Shown one piece after another: positions 1 to 7,473 of a stretch of DNA of 19,415 nucleotides (positions are counted from its first letter, which is position 1; every line of letters begins with the position of its first letter). The position numbers and the translations under genes were made by a program. Origin of the DNA: an uncultured Spirochaetia bacterium (GTDB lineage: Bacteria > Spirochaetota > UBA4802 > JAGODF01); assembly GCA_937967705.1 (NCBI GenBank), contig CALCJG010000336.1:1-19415 (forward strand), given 5' to 3'. The notes under the pieces are model-generated. The model was not told the origin of the DNA. It did no database searches and worked only from the letters and a program-made list of their open reading frames with translations.

Positions 1-406
1 CGCCCCTTTTCGCCCTGCCGCCCGCTTCATACTGAGTAGCCGTTTGCGATACGGGAGGCTGCCCATTATCAGATGAGGGGAAAAGCAGATAGCTCGTGAT
101 AATAGCAATGGAAGCTGCGGAAGCAGCTGCTGGCAAATACCTTTTCCATCGGTATTGTTGAGAGAAATGGGGATGGCCCTTTTCCTTTATCTGCCGGATG
201 ATTTCCGGGGTAAGGTCACCCGCAGGGCTCCCGATAAAATCTTTCAAACCCGCAAGCATCTGCAGCATATCTCTGATCTTATCGAGTTCCATTCTGCAAA
301 CAGGACATTCCTCAAGATGCTTTTCAATGGTTTGATAGTCAGCAGCGGAAATCAGTGTTTTTTCATTATATTCGGAAAGCTGTTTAAAGGACAAATGCTC
401 CTTCAT
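1..406 (-). CDS. Zinc-finger anti-sigma factor (3' end beyond window)
   Basis: Partial gene: 135 codons are visible and the reading frame runs off the left edge. Residues 30-37 read HLEECPVC, giving the H-x3-C-x2-C signature (His30, Cys34, Cys37) of zinc-binding anti-sigma (ZAS) domains. Residues about 90-109 (YLPAAASAASIAIITSYLLF) form one membrane helix. The remaining visible part, after residue 110, would be extracytoplasmic. The ATG overlaps the TGA of the upstream ECF sigma gene as ATGA, so the two are probably translationally coupled. By family knowledge such proteins hold the sigma factor inactive at the membrane until a signal releases it; that this one does so is inferred from domain and position. 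The periplasmic sensor part is mostly outside the window, so the signal cannot be guessed. Confidence 0.85.
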   Translation of the reverse strand, partial: MKEHLSFKQLSEYNEKTLISAADYQTIEKHLEECPVCRMELDKIRDMLQMLAGLKDFIGSPAGDLTPEIIRQIKEKGHPHFSQQYRWKRYLPAAASAASIAIITSYLLFPSSDNGQPPVSQTATQYEAGGRAKRG

Positions 407-978
407 TGTAGAAGACCTCTTTTCTGCAGTCTGTTTTTCAAGGCTTCACGCCCCCTATGTATACGAACCTTGACATTGGCAAGGCTTATACCCAGAGTTT
501 TGGCAATCTCATTGTAGGAAAGCCCTTCAATATCTCTCAGGATTATAATTTCCTTATAATCATCCTGCATCTGATAGAGCTCTTCCGTAACGATCCTAAG
601 GGAGTCCCGGTTGATCACATCCTGTTCAGGAGTCTGGCGCTCATCTGGGAGCTGCATCTCGTATTCCTCTTCACCCACAAGACGATTCAGGGAAACCTGA
701 TTCATCCTTTCCTCTTTTTTCCGATAGTTCCTGCAATAGTTGATCATAATGCTGTACATCCAGGTCGAAAAAGCCGCCTCCCTTCTAAAGGATGCCAGGG
801 ATTCGTAAACAACCAGAAATATATCCTGTGTAATATCCAGGGCCACTTCATAATTGTTCATCCTGTAACTCACATATCTAAAAACACGATCCTGGTATTT
901 TTTCACAATCTCTGAATAGGCTTCCGTATCCCCTTTCAGTATTCTGTTAATAACATCAATATCCGTAGAATCAGACAT
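403..978 (-). CDS. ECF-type RNA polymerase sigma factor (RpoE-like)
   Basis: A 191-residue group 4 sigma factor. Region 2 covers about residues 11-90 and contains ALDITQDIFLVVYESLASF and FSTWMYSIMINYCRNYRKK, matching the core-binding and -10-recognition helices. Region 4 covers about 128-182, with the helix-turn-helix LSYNEIAKTLGISLANVKVR that reads the -35 element. No region 1 or 3 is present, as usual for ECF factors. The frame extends 15 codons upstream, but I chose the ATG at 978 because AAGGAAAG lies directly before it and the protein then starts like family members. The gene overlaps the anti-sigma gene by four bases. It follows the PAS/GHKL gene after 101 bases that hold a possible promoter. 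The regulon cannot be predicted from the window. Confidence 0.93.
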   Translation of the reverse strand: MSDSTDIDVINRILKGDTEAYSEIVKKYQDRVFRYVSYRMNNYEVALDITQDIFLVVYESLASFRREAAFSTWMYSIMINYCRNYRKKEERMNQVSLNRLVGEEEYEMQLPDERQTPEQDVINRDSLRIVTEELYQMQDDYKEIIILRDIEGLSYNEIAKTLGISLANVKVRIHRGREALKNRLQKRGLLQ

Positions 979-1048
979 ATCTTTCCTTAATTTGTTACAA
1001 ACTATTGTATTGCGAGACCACATCGGCTGATTGCATCGTACTGCAAAT

Positions 1049-1079
1049 ATTATACCCGGGTAAGATCCTGTATAGACAA
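1049..1079 (-). promoter_or_regulatory. Candidate promoter for the ECF sigma/anti-sigma pair
   Basis: On the minus strand a perfect TATAAT (1049-1054) has TTGTCT (1074-1079) upstream with a 19-base spacer. The leader to the sigma ATG would be about 65 nt. The -10 is strong, but the -35 is weak and the spacer long, so this is tentative. Read-through from the PAS/GHKL gene is also possible because no terminator hairpin is evident in between. Confidence 0.35.
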
Positions 1080-3818
1080 TTAATTCCTTTTTTTCAGCAA
1101 AACCGTCAATATCACTTCATTACCGTTCCCCATGTATTGAATCCCATCAAAGATCTCCTTAGCCATCAGGATTCCCCTTCCGTGCAGAAGCTGCTGACTG
1201 TTTATATCCAGGAGTGTCTTTTGCAATAATTTCTGATAGTCGAAACCGGTGCCCGAATCCTTTATCTTATACCAAGCCTTCTCTTCACCCAGCCAGAACT
1301 CAATGCGTACTCTTTTACCCAGATTGGCCGCTTCTGACTGTCTTGCCTTGATCAGGGTATTGAATGTGTTCTCTGCCTGCGATTGGGTTTTTTCTTCATA
1401 GCTTATTTCCAGGTTCCCGTGCTCGATGGCATTTATGATGATCTCTCTCAGTCCCAGCCGTACAAGTCCCACCTTTTCTTGATCGAAATATTTCTGAAGA
1501 TCCCTTGTTATTCGATAACTCATTTCATCAACCGTGGTCAGACGGTTGTCAATCTCATAGACCACATTCTCAATTTTCAAATACTCCCGCAGGGGATCAT
1601 CCGATATCTCAGAAGCAAAACCCATGACCCCACTCACGACGCCCTCCGAAAAAACCGGGTCCAGTTTAAACTGAAGTGCGACAGCTTCCCCAAGAAAATT
1701 ATGTTTGCAGAGAGCTTTAAACCTCACATCCACCATGCCTTCGGTCAGTACCTTGTTGATATTTTCCATAAAGGTTGAGCGGTTAATCCGGTCACGGTCC
1801 TTTATCCCTTCGTAGATAATATTTGAGATCTCCTTGCCGATTAGGGCGCTTTGCGAAAAACCCAGTTTGTCCATGATGTTCTTATTGACCGTTACAAATC
1901 TCGCTGCGCTGTCCAGAGTAAATATTATATCCCTTATCTTCTCTTCTACCAATCCTCTGTATTTCTTCTCCGACTCTTCGAGTTCCCTCTTCAGCCTGTT
2001 CCTTTCCGTAACATCCAGAGAAGTCACCAGGGCTCCCTGAATAGTCAAATCAGATTCCCTGATCCATAGGCTCGCATTGAACTCCGACTCGAAAATCCTC
2101 ATTCCATCCCTGCTCACCAGGCGAATTGGTTCATTTTTTATGCCTACATCCCTCAGCAGACGGTAACATTCTTCACGGGATATTCTCTTTTCGTTTTCCC
2201 AAAGTTTTCGAATATTCGATGCCTCTCTGTACATATCTGTGAATAGCACAAACACCTTATGCCTGTCTTCATCGTATACGAAATCAGAATATCTCATTCG
2301 AGCCTGACTATTGTAGAGGCCATAGGATTCCAGGGCCTTGTAGTTCAACTCAATGGCATAGCCCTCCATGTCAGCCAGCACGGAGAATATGGGGGCATAT
2401 TTAAAAATCTCTCTGTATTTCTCCTCTGATTCCTTGAGGCGATTTTCCAGCATCTTTCGCTGTGTTACATCAACCGCGGTAATTATCGTTCCCTTAATAT
2501 CGAGGCTTTCCTTATCCACAACCAGCCTGGCGCTGAATTCAACATTATAAACATGATTCCTCTCCTGATCGTAAATTCGAATATGCTCATCCCGTATGCT
2601 GAGATGTATCAAGTCACGATAGCACATGGTTCTATACTCTTCATCAAGCTTCAACCGCTCCCACTCCCAAGAAGTGCTCAGCACATGAGCGCTATTATAG
2701 AGGTCAATAAAAAGCCCTATAGAGTGCTCAATATCCTCTTCGTAGACGAAGTCCTTGAAATTGATTCTTTTCTCGTAGGATGAATAACCATATTTCTCTA
2801 CAACATTGTTGTTTACCTCAATAATGTTCCCTTCTCTATCCAGTAGCATGGAAAATACCGGCGCAGTTTCGAAAAGTATCTTATACTTCTCCTCGTTCTC
2901 CTTAAGAGATTTTCTTGTAATATGCAACTCCGATGTATCTGCCAAGGTACAGAACGATCCCGCGATCCTGCCCTCCTGGTTGATTCTGGGTCTAACGAAA
3001 AGCGATATATCCCTTTTATATCCTTCCGCAGTGACCACTCTTATGTCCACAGGCCCGAGCCCCTCCTCCCTGGCGGCTATCATCAGATCCGGGATGCTAG
3101 CTCCCTGGGCCAGTTTCTGCTGCTTCATTAGGCGCAGCCGGGAATACATATCTGAGAACAGCGCTCCGATTTTTTTAGTATCATCCCCATGAACGATCTG
3201 CGTAAAACTTATACCTATTATATCATCACGACCTTCCGCTTTCTCTGCATAACCCAGAAGCAATCTTGCCGATGGATTGACCTCAGTCAGCGTTCCCCCC
3301 GTATCCACAAACATGAGAGCAGATGATGTATTCCAGAAAAAATCGCGGTATCGAGCCAATTCATACTCGATACATTTTTCCAGGGGTTTGCATTTTTTCT
3401 TGTTTAGATATGCCGCGAAATAGTTTATAAAGCCTGTCATATCGGGGTTTGGATGATTTCGCTTTTGGAAAAGCAATACCGCAGTATCCTGATACTCGTC
3501 TCTAATGGAAAGGTAATCAGAGTTATTTTTAAGGATATAGTCCTTAACCATTACCGAATTCTGAAGGAAATGGATTGTATTATCATGGAGATGCCTGTAT
3601 TCTGAACCAAGGAAATCTTCAGGCAAATCATGGATGTATTGAATTTTATAAAGCTCCTCAATTTTATCTACTCTGAAAGCGATGCCGATTCCATCGATTT
3701 CAAAGATTCGTTTGATACCAGTGGAAATGGATTCGATGAAGAGGGATATCTCCTCCTCTGAATGCTCCAGGAGAAGCCGGTAAAGCAGGTTTTCTTCTTC
3801 TCGTCTATCGAGAGACAT
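1080..3818 (-). CDS. Multi-PAS signalling protein with C-terminal RsbW-like GHKL kinase domain
   Basis: A 912-residue protein with no predicted membrane segment. Residues 1-150 are an N-terminal region I do not recognise, possibly a degenerate GAF- or PAS-like sensor. Four PAS units follow: about 152-300, 308-455, 463-607 and 617-742. The first three share an inserted helical segment with an LF-x-DxY core. The C-terminus (about 755-910) is a GHKL ATPase: N box LREIIINAIEHGN (790-802), G1 DSGTGF (854-859) and G2 LHGRGILMAKEIF (878-890). There is no DHp histidine box, so this resembles RsbW/SpoIIAB serine kinases (HATPase_c_2) rather than a classical histidine kinase; no PP2C or receiver domain is fused. 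ATG start with AAGGAA upstream. The neighbouring ECF sigma/anti-sigma pair suggests a role in transcription control, but the target is unknown. Confidence 0.88.
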   Translation of the reverse strand: MSLDRREEENLLYRLLLEHSEEEISLFIESISTGIKRIFEIDGIGIAFRVDKIEELYKIQYIHDLPEDFLGSEYRHLHDNTIHFLQNSVMVKDYILKNNSDYLSIRDEYQDTAVLLFQKRNHPNPDMTGFINYFAAYLNKKKCKPLEKCIEYELARYRDFFWNTSSALMFVDTGGTLTEVNPSARLLLGYAEKAEGRDDIIGISFTQIVHGDDTKKIGALFSDMYSRLRLMKQQKLAQGASIPDLMIAAREEGLGPVDIRVVTAEGYKRDISLFVRPRINQEGRIAGSFCTLADTSELHITRKSLKENEEKYKILFETAPVFSMLLDREGNIIEVNNNVVEKYGYSSYEKRINFKDFVYEEDIEHSIGLFIDLYNSAHVLSTSWEWERLKLDEEYRTMCYRDLIHLSIRDEHIRIYDQERNHVYNVEFSARLVVDKESLDIKGTIITAVDVTQRKMLENRLKESEEKYREIFKYAPIFSVLADMEGYAIELNYKALESYGLYNSQARMRYSDFVYDEDRHKVFVLFTDMYREASNIRKLWENEKRISREECYRLLRDVGIKNEPIRLVSRDGMRIFESEFNASLWIRESDLTIQGALVTSLDVTERNRLKRELEESEKKYRGLVEEKIRDIIFTLDSAARFVTVNKNIMDKLGFSQSALIGKEISNIIYEGIKDRDRINRSTFMENINKVLTEGMVDVRFKALCKHNFLGEAVALQFKLDPVFSEGVVSGVMGFASEISDDPLREYLKIENVVYEIDNRLTTVDEMSYRITRDLQKYFDQEKVGLVRLGLREIIINAIEHGNLEISYEEKTQSQAENTFNTLIKARQSEAANLGKRVRIEFWLGEEKAWYKIKDSGTGFDYQKLLQKTLLDINSQQLLHGRGILMAKEIFDGIQYMGNGNEVILTVLLKKRN

Positions 3819-3838
3819 CTTTATTCCTTACCCATCAT

Positions 3839-3862
3839 AATGTGAATAAATGTTATCACATT
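3839..3862. promoter_or_regulatory. Operator-like inverted repeat flanking the -10 hexamer
   Basis: AATGTGA (3839-3845) and TCACATT (3856-3862) are perfect 7-base inverted arms separated by 10 bases. The -10 hexamer of the predicted PAS/GHKL promoter (3850-3855) abuts one arm inside the spacer, so a bound dimeric regulator would occlude RNA polymerase. The TGTGA/TCACA half-sites resemble those of CRP/FNR-family proteins, but the spacer is 10 rather than the usual 6 of CRP sites. The regulator is therefore unknown. Confidence 0.4.
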
Positions 3863-3879
3863 TTTCTTATGTATGTCAA
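3850..3879 (-). promoter_or_regulatory. Predicted sigma-70-type promoter of the PAS/GHKL gene
   Basis: Minus-strand TTGACA (3874-3879) is a perfect -35. It is followed after 18 bases by TAACAT (3850-3855, four of six matches to TATAAT). Transcription would start near 3843, leaving a leader of about 25 nt that includes the AAGGAA ribosome binding site before the ATG at 3818. An inverted repeat flanks the -10 and is listed separately. Confidence 0.55.
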
Positions 3880-3938
3880 TGTTTAAACATATTTCATGCT
3901 GATGATTTTTATCACAACTCGGGTGCCAGAAATTTGTT

Positions 3939-3968
3939 TTGACAAGATCACTCTTTTGACACTAAAAT
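3939..3968 (+). promoter_or_regulatory. Predicted promoter of the HIT-family gene
   Basis: TTGACA (3939-3944) is followed after 18 bases by TAAAAT (3963-3968), a near-consensus sigma-70 promoter reading toward the HIT gene at 4070. The leader would be about 95 nt. A second TTGACA at 3956-3961 lacks a well-spaced -10. Confidence 0.5.
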
Positions 3969-4069
3969 TACTGAAATCCTTCGATTATTATAAGGATGGG
4001 CTTTTACCATTGGAAATATTACGCAACCAGACAATTGTCATGGATAAAAACCGTAGAAGAGGTTAGATT

Positions 4070-4420
4070 ATGGGATGCTTATTTTGCGATATCATTGAGG
4101 GCAAGGTCCCCTCGCAGAAGGTATTAGAAACTGACAAGATCTATGCCTTCAGGGACATCAATCCCCAATCCCCCGTGCATGTTCTCGTGATACACAAGGA
4201 ACATATCAAAACCATTGAGGATCTTAATCAAAACAATATCCATATCATCGGTGATCTTTTTCAGGGGGTTAAGGATGTGGCCCGCATTACCGGTATTGAC
4301 AAAGACGGTTACAGAGTCATAATCAACAATGGCGCCGCCGGCGGTCAAGTTATCTGGCATATGCATATTCATGTGATGGGCGGGAGAAAGGATATGGGAC
4401 CAATGATTGTCCCGGAGTGA
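4070..4420 (+). CDS. HIT-family (HinT-like) purine nucleotide-binding hydrolase
   Basis: A complete 116-residue protein of typical HinT length. The histidine triad HMHIHVMGG (His97, His99, His101) near the C-terminus is the nucleotide-binding and catalytic signature of the branch that hydrolyses nucleoside phosphoramidates and AMP-lysine-type substrates. The N-terminal CLFCDII (Cys3, Cys6) and the segment SPVHVLVIHKEHI also match this family. The start is an ATG preceded by GAAGAGG at good spacing. It is one of only two plus-strand genes and appears monocistronic. Its TGA lies one base from the stop codon of the convergent CNNM gene, leaving no room for a terminator between them. The in vivo substrate of such proteins is generally uncertain. 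Confidence 0.95.
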   Translation: MGCLFCDIIEGKVPSQKVLETDKIYAFRDINPQSPVHVLVIHKEHIKTIEDLNQNNIHIIGDLFQGVKDVARITGIDKDGYRVIINNGAAGGQVIWHMHIHVMGGRKDMGPMIVPE

Positions 4421-4421
4421 G

Positions 4422-5669
4422 TTACTGCTTTTTCTGTGGCAATACGAGAATGATCATTTCCACAGATTTATCAGTAGCTTCATCGATAATCATTATATGG
4501 TCGTGATATTTGATCTTATCTCCTTTGACCGGGATTTTACCAAATTTGTAGTTAATAAAACCGGCCAGGGTTTCGAATCCCTTCTTTTCGATAGTGATGT
4601 TGAAACGTCTCTGGAAAAAATCAATATCAATGCTGCCGTGGATGCGGAAACGTCTTTTATTGATCTTCTTGATCAGGTCGTGATTAGCATGATCCCGTGT
4701 CTGTATTTCACCCACAAGTTCTTCCACGATGTCTTCTGTAGTGATCAAACCTTCAACGCCGCCGAACTCATTAACGACAAATACCAGCGGCAGTTTATCC
4801 TGATACATCTCCTGGAAGATTTCATTAATTTTCTTCGTTGTTGGCACGAAATAGGGTTTCCTGAGAATGTCCTCAATCCTTCTCAACTTTTTTCTTTCAA
4901 GTAAGTCCCTGTAATAAATATATCCGATAACATTATCCACTCGATCTTCATGCACGGGGATCCTGGAATAGCGCGTTTTCCCGATCAGATTGACCAGGCT
5001 CTTGATCGGCTGTCTTTTTTCAATGGAAACAACATCGATTATCGGCGTCATAACCTCGTATGCAGTAACCTCATGCAGAGACAATATCTCATCCACGAAG
5101 ACTTGATGGCTCTTATCTATGATACCCTCACTCTCTCCAAGGTTAAAGAGAACTCCCATTTCATCCCTAGATTTAATAAGCGTACGCCTTGCCAGATCGA
5201 ATTTGAAAAGTTTATTTAATCTTAATGTGATGAGAAGCGATATGCGTATGGCCGGTTTCAATATGAATATAAGGAAACTGATGGGGGTCGAAAAGAACAT
5301 GATATAGGCATCAGCTTTAGCTCGGCCAATGATTTTTGGCATAATTTCACAGAAGATCAGAAATACAACCGTCTGTATGGTAGATATGATGAGTATACTT
5401 GACTCACTCATCACATAATGCTTGACCGCAAGAAAGGTTATAAAGGCAGCAGATGCGATATTGACGATGTTGTTACCGATAAGGGTCATCCCTACGGCAT
5501 CCTCAATATGCTCAATAATCTGAAGGGAGCGCTTTGCCCGCAGATTTCCTTTTTCGGCCGATGCCCTCAACCTGATACGGTCTGCCGAAATTATTGATGT
5601 TTCCGTTGCAGAGAAGAACGCAGATAACACCATAAAAAAGAAAATGAATATTTCATAGGATAGATACAC
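4422..5669 (-). CDS. CNNM/CorC-family membrane protein with CBS pair (hemolysin-like), second copy
   Basis: 415 residues. The N-terminal DUF21/CNNM membrane domain (about 1-160, several hydrophobic helices) carries the family motifs FFSATETSII (18-27), IGNNIVNI (64-71) and CEIMPK (107-112). A CBS pair follows at about 200-320, including YSRIPVHEDRVDNVIGY and VVNEFGGVEGLITTEDIVEE. A CorC_HlyC domain occupies about 335-412. Members are linked to magnesium/cobalt efflux or divalent-cation homeostasis; the 'hemolysin' label is historical. The start is GTG, five bases after the stop of the upstream paralogue, whose end contains AAAGGAG and AAGGGG usable as ribosome binding sites; no in-frame ATG is near. 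It is the last gene of the operon starting near 10621 and converges on the HIT gene. Ion specificity cannot be read from the sequence. Confidence 0.92.
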   Translation of the reverse strand: MYLSYEIFIFFFMVLSAFFSATETSIISADRIRLRASAEKGNLRAKRSLQIIEHIEDAVGMTLIGNNIVNIASAAFITFLAVKHYVMSESSILIISTIQTVVFLIFCEIMPKIIGRAKADAYIMFFSTPISFLIFILKPAIRISLLITLRLNKLFKFDLARRTLIKSRDEMGVLFNLGESEGIIDKSHQVFVDEILSLHEVTAYEVMTPIIDVVSIEKRQPIKSLVNLIGKTRYSRIPVHEDRVDNVIGYIYYRDLLERKKLRRIEDILRKPYFVPTTKKINEIFQEMYQDKLPLVFVVNEFGGVEGLITTEDIVEELVGEIQTRDHANHDLIKKINKRRFRIHGSIDIDFFQRRFNITIEKKGFETLAGFINYKFGKIPVKGDKIKYHDHIMIIDEATDKSVEMIILVLPQKKQ

Positions 5670-5674
5670 CTGCG

Positions 5675-6955
5675 CTATTCCCCTTCTCCTTTACTGGATT
5701 CGAGAGCGGCTTTCCAGATTACCTCGATGGACTCAATCCTGTTTTTTCTTACATACTTCACACGAAGGGTGTAGTTTTCCATCTCCAGTTCCTCGGATCT
5801 CCGAGGCAGATGTCCAAGTTTTTCAATTACATATCCGCCCACTGTTTCAGTTTCCGTACTTGCGAGGGTCTCATGAAAATTCACATTGAAGTCATCGATC
5901 TGCATATCACCGGAAATCATAGAAGTATAATCATCCAATTTTTTAATTTCTGGTTTTCTTCTGTTCTCCCATTGAACGTGATCACGCCCAATCAATTCCG
6001 ATATGATGGAAGAAAGAGTAACCACCCCAGCAGTTCCTCCGTATTCGTCTACCACAACAGCTATTTGAATTTTCTTCTGAAGAAAATCATTGAGCAGTTC
6101 TCCCAATTCCTTGGATCCGGGATAATGAGAGATATCATATAAAAACCGATTAATGTTTTTTGCCTTCTTATAACCCAACACATACGGCAGAAGTTCACGG
6201 GCATCCAGAACACCAACGATATTATCCAAATCCTTCTTAAATACGGGAGCCCTCACGGCACCGGTTTGAGAAAATATTTTCATGGCATCCTTCACAGTAG
6301 CGCCGTATGGGATGAAAACAGCTTTGTTCCGGGGTATCATGACATTCAATGCTTCCTTCTTGGAAAATCGAAGAACATTTTTCAGAAACAGTCCCTCTTC
6401 CTGATTGATAACCCCCTCTTTGGCACTCATCATAATAGCGGCATCCAGTTCTTCTTCAGTAATTCTCTGTTCCTTATCAGGATGCAGCTTCGCCTGATGG
6501 ACGATCCGATCGATGAAGAAAATCAGTATCACCCGTACAGGCCATAAGAGCTTATGGAAAAGATTCAGTGGGGCGATGATTCGCTTCGAAAAACGCACAT
6601 TATCATTAAGAGCTATAAGCTTGGGTGTAATCTCACAAAACACAACGATGATTGGAGTTAGAATCATAATTGAAATAAAATGCCCGTATTTCCCCCATAT
6701 GCCGAGAAGGATTTTTGCTGAAATGGCTGATGAAACAAGATTAACGAAAAGATTGCCGATCAGGATTGTTGTCAAGATACTGTAGGGTTTGGCCATCAAA
6801 AGAGCGATGAGCTTCCCCCGCCTGCTTTTCGAAGAGGAATATTTGTGAATGTCAGCTTTTGTTAAGGAAAAAAGAGCGCTTTCCGAACCGGAAAAAAAAC
6901 CTGACAGAACCAGAAAAACCAATAATATGAGGACATCGAGGGTCATTCTATCCAT
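5675..6955 (-). CDS. CNNM/CorC-family membrane protein with CBS pair (hemolysin-like), first copy
   Basis: 426 residues with the same architecture as its downstream neighbour. The DUF21 domain (about 5-190) shows SGFFSGSESALFSL (18-31), IGNLFVNL (66-73) and CEITPKLIA (107-115). The CBS pair spans about 205-325, with VPVF-type APVFKKDLDNIVGVLDAREL in the first unit and VVDEYGGTAGVVTLSSIISE in the second. A CorC_HlyC domain lies at about 335-415. The paralogues are clearly diverged, so the duplication is old or both were inherited as a pair. ATG starts occur at 6955 and, three codons in, at 6946; neither has a strong Shine-Dalgarno sequence, and I kept the first. It lies 48 bases after the Xre regulator, with no clear terminator between. 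Probable role: divalent cation homeostasis at the inner membrane, possibly as a heteromer with the neighbour. Confidence 0.92.
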   Translation of the reverse strand: MDRMTLDVLILLVFLVLSGFFSGSESALFSLTKADIHKYSSSKSRRGKLIALLMAKPYSILTTILIGNLFVNLVSSAISAKILLGIWGKYGHFISIMILTPIIVVFCEITPKLIALNDNVRFSKRIIAPLNLFHKLLWPVRVILIFFIDRIVHQAKLHPDKEQRITEEELDAAIMMSAKEGVINQEEGLFLKNVLRFSKKEALNVMIPRNKAVFIPYGATVKDAMKIFSQTGAVRAPVFKKDLDNIVGVLDARELLPYVLGYKKAKNINRFLYDISHYPGSKELGELLNDFLQKKIQIAVVVDEYGGTAGVVTLSSIISELIGRDHVQWENRRKPEIKKLDDYTSMISGDMQIDDFNVNFHETLASTETETVGGYVIEKLGHLPRRSEELEMENYTLRVKYVRKNRIESIEVIWKAALESSKGEGE

Positions 6956-7003
6956 CGATGCTCAATATCGTATAATGGTGTAAGTGATAAAAAGGGGACA
7001 TGA

Positions 7004-7414
7004 TCAGGAAAAGATTTCGACTTCTTTGATCTTGAGGATCTTGGCACAGTTTTTTTTAAACTTATCCGTTGGGTCCTGAAGCCCTTTTTCAACTTTTGAT
7101 AGATATGAGGGGGAGCATTTCAGGAGCCGTGCCAGCTCGTATTGTTTCATCTTTCTTTCCTTTCGAATACTCCAAAGTTTATTCTTGAAACCCTGATTGA
7201 TTTTTTGAATCTTCTCATCGGCATGCTTTTCCGGAAACAGGACGTTAACAGAAACATTCAAGAATCTTGCACAGGCCTGCTTAAACTTTCGAGAAGGTTT
7301 TTGCAAACCCTTCTCGACCTTGCACAGATAAGAAGGCGAAACATCGACAGCCTTAGCCATATCGTTCTGTTTGATATTCTTTTTGCGTCTTACATGCGAT
7401 AACAGGTTGTCCAA
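7004..7414 (-). CDS. Tandem-HTH Xre-family transcriptional regulator
   Basis: 136 residues made almost entirely of two Xre/Cro-type helix-turn-helix domains, about 5-61 and 77-134. The units are related: SPSYLCKVEKGLQKP (26-40) and SPSYLSKVEKGLQDP (101-115) differ at two positions, 75 residues apart. This segment includes the recognition helix, so both halves probably read similar half-sites. There is no ligand-binding or protease domain. No in-frame ATG precedes the first HTH; the TTG at 7414 has GGAG seven bases upstream and fits a start just before the domain. The gene lies 59 bases after the M23 peptidase gene and 48 bases before the CNNM genes in the same direction. A role in controlling its own cell-envelope operon is plausible but inferred. 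Confidence 0.85.
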   Translation of the reverse strand: MDNLLSHVRRKKNIKQNDMAKAVDVSPSYLCKVEKGLQKPSRKFKQACARFLNVSVNVLFPEKHADEKIQKINQGFKNKLWSIRKERKMKQYELARLLKCSPSYLSKVEKGLQDPTDKFKKNCAKILKIKEVEIFS

Positions 7415-7473
7415 TTCTTCGCTCCAGAAATCTGCATGATCATGATCGTCAGAGTAGTTCGAATATTGAAAGG

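Noticed and set aside
457..915. A 152-codon plus-strand open frame over the sigma factor gene
   Set aside because: It is a shadow of the ECF sigma gene on the opposite strand, with no domain features.
3881..3888. GTTTAAAC palindrome upstream of the PAS/GHKL promoter
   Set aside because: Eight bases in an A+T-rich region is expected by chance, and it is not placed with any promoter element.
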